64,000 nt of DNA from Ruminococcus flavefaciens (GTDB lineage: Bacteria; Bacillota; Clostridia; Oscillospirales; Ruminococcaceae). The notes below the pieces were generated by a model. It had not been told where the DNA came from and ran no database searches. It saw nothing but the letters and a program-made list of their open reading frames with translations. The translations under genes and the position numbers were made by a program. Location: the NCBI RefSeq assembly GCF_900143025.1, contig NZ_FRCT01000008.1, positions 1-64,000 on the forward strand, given 5' to 3'. Below, one piece after another: positions 60,075 through 64,000 of the stretch (the first letter of the stretch is position 1; each line of letters starts with the position of its first letter).

Positions 60075-61865
60075 TCAAGCCTTGACCTCAGATGCACCGA
60101 GTCTGCGGAAATACTCCTCAGCATACTCTCTGTACTCGTTTCTGAATCCCTCGTCATTCTCCTTAACATCGTGGAGATATGCGTGGATATTGGTCTTTTC
60201 GTCTGTCTCGATAAGACAGCCTGCTATATTCGAGCAATGGTCGGAAATACGCTCCAGATTAGTAAGAACGTCCTGGAAGATATATCCCAGCTCAACTGTA
60301 CATTCGTCGTTCTGGAGTCTGCGGATATGTCTGTTTTTAAGCTCTGTGCTCAGATTATCCACTACCTCTTCGAGCGGCTCGACCTTATGTGCGATAGCGA
60401 GGTCGTTATTCTCATACGAATCGAATGCCTTGTTTACGTTCTCCGTGATAGCGTCAGTGATAACGATTATCTCGTTTATGCACTCCTCTGAGAAGTTTAT
60501 GCCCTTTTCGTGCATTTCCTGTGCCGACTCGACAAGGTTTACAGCGTGGTCGGAAATACGCTCAAAGTTGCCGACGCAATGCATCATCTTCGATACGCTT
60601 CGGCTGTCTGCGCCCGTAACACTGCTCTTCGCTATCTTTATCAGGTAGCTGTTTATCTTATCCTCAAAGCCGTCGATTATATCCTCGTTCTCGATAACAG
60701 TCTCGCAAGCCTCACCGTCATAGTTCACAAGGAGCTTCAATGCCATGATGATAGTCTCTCTTGTAAGCTCTGCCATCTGTGATGTTGCTGATAAGCAGGT
60801 GTGAACAGCTACAGCAGGAGTCTTGAGAAGGATATCGTCCAGACCTGTGATCGTTTTTTTTGAACTTACCTGTTCTACGCTATCATCCTTTATTATTATC
60901 TTAGAAAGCTTTACAATATGTTTTGAGAACGGTAAAAGAATAATTGTTGTTGCTATATTGAATATAGAGTGCATAACTGCTATTCCGACAAAACCAACGG
61001 TCTTATCAAATATACTAAGCTGAATAACACTTTCAAGTATCATTGATATCGGAAGAAGTATAAGTGTTCCGAGGATCTTTATCAATATGTGTATACAAGC
61101 AACTCTCTTCGCATTTTTATTTACTCCGATACTCGAAATAAGCGCTGTAACACAAGTACCGATATTAAGTCCCATGATTATCGGAAGCGCCATACCATAT
61201 GTCAGAGCGCCTGTCTGTGAAAATGCCTGTAATATTCCGACAGAGGCTGCGGAGCTCTGGATTATTCCTGTAAAGCCTGCTCCGACCAGTACGCCGAGGA
61301 TAGGATTCTTAAATGCCGTGAGGATAGTCTGGAACTTAGGCGAATCTGCAAGCGGCGATACTGCATCTGACATAAATGTCATTCCTGTCATTATAATGGC
61401 AAAACCTACAAGGATACGTCCTACGTCTTTTTTCTTGTTTTTCTTCGCCGCCATTATCATTATAACACCGATAAGTGCAACTAAAGGTGCAAATGACGAT
61501 GGTTTAAGCATTTTGATAAATGGATTTTTTCCGTCAACACCTGCAAGACTAAGTATCCATGCAGTAAGCGTTGTTCCTATATCAGAACCAAAGCAGACAC
61601 CGATAGTCTGTTCAAGATTCATGATACCCGAGTTTACAAATCCCACAAGCATAACTGTCATTGCTGATGACGACTGTATCGCAATAGTTATACCCATTCC
61701 AAGCAGCAATGCTTTAAGCTTATTCTCGGTCATTTTTTTCAGTGCGACTTCAAGCTTGCCGCCCGTAAGTTTTTCGAGTCCCGTAGACATTACTTTCATT
61801 CCGTAAAGGAAGAAGGCAAGTCCGCCGAGGAGTGTGAAGATATTGAATATTGAAAATTCTTCCAT
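60075..61865 (-). CDS. Na+/Pi cotransporter family protein with PhoU domain
   Basis: 596 residues. About nine membrane helices with two inverted QSS repeats, IQSSSAMTVMLVGFVNSG (about 63-80) and IQSSAASVGILQAFS (about 203), the NptA/PNaS signature, and a C-terminal PhoU-like helical domain (about 355-560). Takes up phosphate with sodium; the PhoU part would regulate. Phosphate supply would also serve cellobiose phosphorolysis. SD GGAGAG before the ATG. Confidence 0.92.
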   Translation of the reverse strand: MEEFSIFNIFTLLGGLAFFLYGMKVMSTGLEKLTGGKLEVALKKMTENKLKALLLGMGITIAIQSSSAMTVMLVGFVNSGIMNLEQTIGVCFGSDIGTTLTAWILSLAGVDGKNPFIKMLKPSSFAPLVALIGVIMIMAAKKNKKKDVGRILVGFAIIMTGMTFMSDAVSPLADSPKFQTILTAFKNPILGVLVGAGFTGIIQSSAASVGILQAFSQTGALTYGMALPIIMGLNIGTCVTALISSIGVNKNAKRVACIHILIKILGTLILLPISMILESVIQLSIFDKTVGFVGIAVMHSIFNIATTIILLPFSKHIVKLSKIIIKDDSVEQVSSKKTITGLDDILLKTPAVAVHTCLSATSQMAELTRETIIMALKLLVNYDGEACETVIENEDIIDGFEDKINSYLIKIAKSSVTGADSRSVSKMMHCVGNFERISDHAVNLVESAQEMHEKGINFSEECINEIIVITDAITENVNKAFDSYENNDLAIAHKVEPLEEVVDNLSTELKNRHIRRLQNDECTVELGYIFQDVLTNLERISDHCSNIAGCLIETDEKTNIHAYLHDVKENDEGFRNEYREYAEEYFRRLGASEVKA

Positions 61866-61907
61866 AATTCTCTCCTGTTTCTTTTGCTTTTATTTTGTTC
61901 AATTCTT

Positions 61908-61935
61908 ATTATAACAGGAAAGAAGGACAAGTCAA
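61908..61935 (-). promoter_or_regulatory. Promoter of Na/Pi gene
   Basis: Minus strand TTGACT (61930-61935), 16-base spacer, TATAAT (61908-61913). Confidence 0.75.
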
Positions 61936-61983
61936 TAACTCCTCCTCTTTTTTAACGTGAATTTAACATTGCGGATAAAGAAA

Positions 61984-62007
61984 AAGGACTGCTTTACAGC
62001 AGTCCTT
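61984..62007 (-). terminator. Terminator of Wzz-like gene
   Basis: AAGGACTGCT/AGCAGTCCTT stem with TTAC loop, then TTTTC on the minus strand. Confidence 0.9.
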
Positions 62008-62012
62008 AAATA

Positions 62013-63605
62013 TTACTTTTTCCTGTTTTTCTTGACGTTTTTCTGTGAGTTCTGAGCTGACTTTTCAGCTTTTTCGGCTTCCTCCTCAACAGCATCAGCT
62101 ATCTCGTCGAGGTCAAGCTCCTCATCGTCATCGTCGTCATCATTTCCCGAAGCCGCTGCAGCCTTGCCTCTTTTTTTGTTGTCCTTTGTAAGAGCAGAAA
62201 CAAAAGCGATACCGATATAGATCATAAAGATAAGAGCTTCAATGATAATGATAAGCTTTACAGAGTCCTTTATTGCCTCGCTTATTCCTGCTGCAATAGA
62301 CTTTGAAGCAGGAACGAGGATATTGTAAGCGTGTGCGAACTGAACGTTCTCATAATAATCATCAGCAGTTTTCTGTGTAAGATCAACTATCTGGGATACC
62401 TTATCGTTAAGTCTCTTGATATCAGCCTCAACCTTATCAATATTTGCCTTAGAGCTGTTCTTGTTGTTCTTGAGAGCTTCTCTTCTTGACTCAAAGAACT
62501 TTATATCCTGTTTTGTCTGAGCAAGGTTTGCTTCAGCTGTACTTTTCTGTTTGAACAGTGCATCATACTGATCCGAATGAACTGTTGACTGCTTGTCTAT
62601 ATTCTCTCCGAAAAATGTAATTTCGTCCTTCTTATACAGTGCAATAGAATCGTTAATGGAAACGATACGATCTGCATATTCGTCCTTATCGCGGTTAAGG
62701 TTCTCTATTCTGTAATCATAGTACGCAATAGTTGCGTCCTTGTCCTTTGTTACGTTGTTTACAGAGATATAGGATGATATTCTGTCAAGGTCGATGCTGT
62801 ATACAGTCTTTGCATATTCAGAAAGGTCCTTGAAGGTATAGCCTGTAATACTTGAACGGAATGCGGTAGTGTCGTCATTTGAAAGTGAAGAAAGGTAGTT
62901 TCTTACTGTTCTGAGTGAAGTTCTGAAGAGATCCAGCTGCTGTGCGTAATCATAGTCCTCATAGCCCTGTACCTTTACAGCTGCGCCGAGAGCCTCGTTA
63001 TATCCGTACTGCTCATAGAATACATCGCTGTAGCATTTAAGGATAGTATTGAGGATATCAACGCCCTCAGTCCTGTCAAAGCCGGCTGCACCGAAATCGA
63101 AATAAGCAGCAAACTGTGTAGGATAATATGTAACATCGAGCATAGCCTGAGCTGCTGCAAGATTTCCGCTTGAAGCATTCTCCATTATGTTCTTGTAGGT
63201 AGTAAGTCTCTCATAAGCGTCCTCAGGTATCTTTGAGTCAAATGAGATATTAGCTCTTACGTTTTCGATATATTTAAGGTCAATACCGAGCTGTGTAAGT
63301 GCTCTCTCTATTACAAGAGGGTCTTTTATCGAATTGATATCAAACTTTCGTCCCGCAGGATCGAGCCCCTTTTCAATTCCGCTGTAAGAAAAGCTTACAA
63401 GTGCTCTTGCAGGATTTTTTCTTGAAAAAGTCTTTATTGCCGAGAACACAAAAGCAATTATACCTGCCATTATAGCTATTACCAGCCATAAAGCAAGAAA
63501 TCTTTTCAGCTGTTTCATTATAGAAGATACAGAAATGATGACTTCGTCCTTATCATCTTGATTTTTGATAGTAACATTGAGATTGCGCTCATTATTCTTA
63601 GCCAT
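62013..63605 (-). CDS. Wzz-like two-TM protein with coiled coils
   Basis: 530 residues. Helix 1 at about 37-57, a large extracytoplasmic domain, coiled coils at about 300-415 (YRIENLNRDKDEYADRI; EANLAQTKQDIKFFESRREA; IDKVEADIKRLNDKV), helix 2 at about 450-475, and a cytoplasmic tail rich in Asp/Glu then Lys. The layout of two helices around a coiled-coil domain matches polysaccharide chain-length determinants (Wzz), but no polymer genes are near and the sequence match is weak. Monocistronic. Confidence 0.65.
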   Translation of the reverse strand: MAKNNERNLNVTIKNQDDKDEVIISVSSIMKQLKRFLALWLVIAIMAGIIAFVFSAIKTFSRKNPARALVSFSYSGIEKGLDPAGRKFDINSIKDPLVIERALTQLGIDLKYIENVRANISFDSKIPEDAYERLTTYKNIMENASSGNLAAAQAMLDVTYYPTQFAAYFDFGAAGFDRTEGVDILNTILKCYSDVFYEQYGYNEALGAAVKVQGYEDYDYAQQLDLFRTSLRTVRNYLSSLSNDDTTAFRSSITGYTFKDLSEYAKTVYSIDLDRISSYISVNNVTKDKDATIAYYDYRIENLNRDKDEYADRIVSINDSIALYKKDEITFFGENIDKQSTVHSDQYDALFKQKSTAEANLAQTKQDIKFFESRREALKNNKNSSKANIDKVEADIKRLNDKVSQIVDLTQKTADDYYENVQFAHAYNILVPASKSIAAGISEAIKDSVKLIIIIEALIFMIYIGIAFVSALTKDNKKRGKAAAASGNDDDDDDEELDLDEIADAVEEEAEKAEKSAQNSQKNVKKNRKK

Positions 63606-63662
63606 TTTGACCTCCGATTAATTACCTATACTTATTTTTTGGCATAACACGCCGTAATAATC

Positions 63663-63691
63663 ATTATATCACCAAAAAAAACTCCCGTCAA
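63663..63691 (-). promoter_or_regulatory. Promoter of Wzz-like gene
   Basis: Minus strand TTGACG (63686-63691), 17-base spacer, TATAAT (63663-63668). Confidence 0.85.
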
Positions 63692-63750
63692 TAGCTTTGT
63701 GAAATTTCCGACATCTTCATCATAATATATTTTTTTGATAGCATAAAAAA

Positions 63751-63778
63751 GCGACCCCGCCATTTTATACAGGGTCGC
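63751..63778 (-). terminator. Terminator of glmM
   Basis: GCGACCC/GGGTCGC stem around a 14-base loop, then TTTTTT on the minus strand. Confidence 0.88.
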
Positions 63779-63799
63779 CGTTATGCTATACTTATCCTA

Positions 63800-64000
63800 T
63801 CAGACTGTATGTCCCTTAGCCTTTATAACAGAAACAACTCTATCCACGCACTTTCTGCATACAGACTCGTCCTGTGCCTCTACCATTACTCTTACAAGAG
63901 GCTCTGTACCGCTCTCACGTACAAGTATTCTTCCTGCATCGCCAAGCTCTGCGGCTACCTTGTCCACCTCTGCGCGTACATCAGGGTCAGCCTGTGCAGC
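63800..64000 (-). CDS. glmM: Phosphoglucosamine mutase, C-terminal part
   Basis: The last 66 codons and TGA, cut by the window edge. GRILVRESGTEPLVRVMVEA is the phosphate-binding loop of domain 4 in GlmM, which converts glucosamine 6-phosphate to 1-phosphate for peptidoglycan. The family usually reads RPSGTEP here; RESGTEP is a small variant. Its N-terminus lies beyond 64000. Confidence 0.88.
   Translation of the reverse strand, partial: AAQADPDVRAEVDKVAAELGDAGRILVRESGTEPLVRVMVEAQDESVCRKCVDRVVSVIKAKGHTV

Overview
The window looks like chromosome of a cellulolytic, anaerobic, low-to-moderate GC Firmicute of the Ruminococcus group (Oscillospiraceae). The reasons are two secreted GH9 endoglucanases with type I dockerins, a third dockerin on a leucine-rich-repeat protein, a full-length intracellular GH94 cellobiose phosphorylase, Thr-rich linkers in secreted proteins, a ferredoxin-dependent 2-oxoacid oxidoreductase, and a FabK-type fatty-acid synthesis cluster. 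Many intergenic gaps carry near-consensus sigma-A promoters (TTGACA-17-TATAAT) and clean hairpin terminators. I see no phage, insertion sequence, CRISPR array or rRNA.

Layout. 1-4.7 kb (minus strand): hairpin-rich repeats, a small membrane protein, an alpha/beta hydrolase-ispD operon, a YgjP-type metallopeptidase and an ECF sigma/anti-sigma pair. 4.8-6.5 kb (plus): a membrane S41-type protease divergent from the sigma pair. 6.7-9.2 kb (minus): cellobiose phosphorylase. 9.3-11.0 kb (minus): three related small membrane proteins and an XRE regulator behind a consensus promoter carrying four phased palindromic operators. 11.0-14.8 kb (minus): PEBP-like lipoprotein, aldose-1-epimerase-like protein, and a citrate synthase/membrane-protein operon. 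14.9-16.9 kb (plus): zinc-ribbon and TPM-domain protein pair. 17.1-20.6 kb (minus): ParA-like ATPase, ferredoxin and the three subunits of a 2-oxoacid:ferredoxin oxidoreductase. 20.6-23.3 kb (minus): a second ECF sigma factor with a very large membrane anti-sigma-like partner. 23.3-33.3 kb (minus): the fatty-acid synthesis cluster fabH-fabK-(DUF4177)-fabG-fabF-accB-(two membrane paralogues)-fabZ-accC-accD-accA-acpP, with fabD divergent. 33.5-39.5 kb (plus): fabD-aroE-GNAT-esterase-aroK-amidohydrolase-LRR/dockerin, tightly packed. 39.6-41.1 kb: guaB. 41.2-49.5 kb (minus): three lipoproteins, typA, two membrane proteins, tRNA-Tyr/Thr/Pro, a small acidic protein, rsmE and a VanY-like carboxypeptidase. 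49.6-60.0 kb (plus): solitary sugar-type solute-binding lipoprotein, the two GH9-dockerin cellulases, secG-rnr and a lipoprotein. 60.0-64.0 kb (minus): Na/Pi-cotransporter/PhoU fusion, a Wzz-like membrane protein and the 3' end of glmM.

How it fits together. The GH9 enzymes would release cello-oligosaccharides outside the cell, and cellobiose phosphorylase would split imported cellobiose with phosphate. Citrate synthase and the 2-oxoacid oxidoreductase suit anaerobic 2-oxoglutarate or branched-chain 2-oxoacid synthesis. The fab/acc cluster is an almost complete type II initiation and elongation set. The best candidates for something undescribed are the operator-rich XRE/membrane-protein trio operon (9348-10980), the paralogous membrane-protein pair inside the fatty-acid operon (27103-28339), and the divergent sigma/anti-sigma/protease locus (3284-6518).
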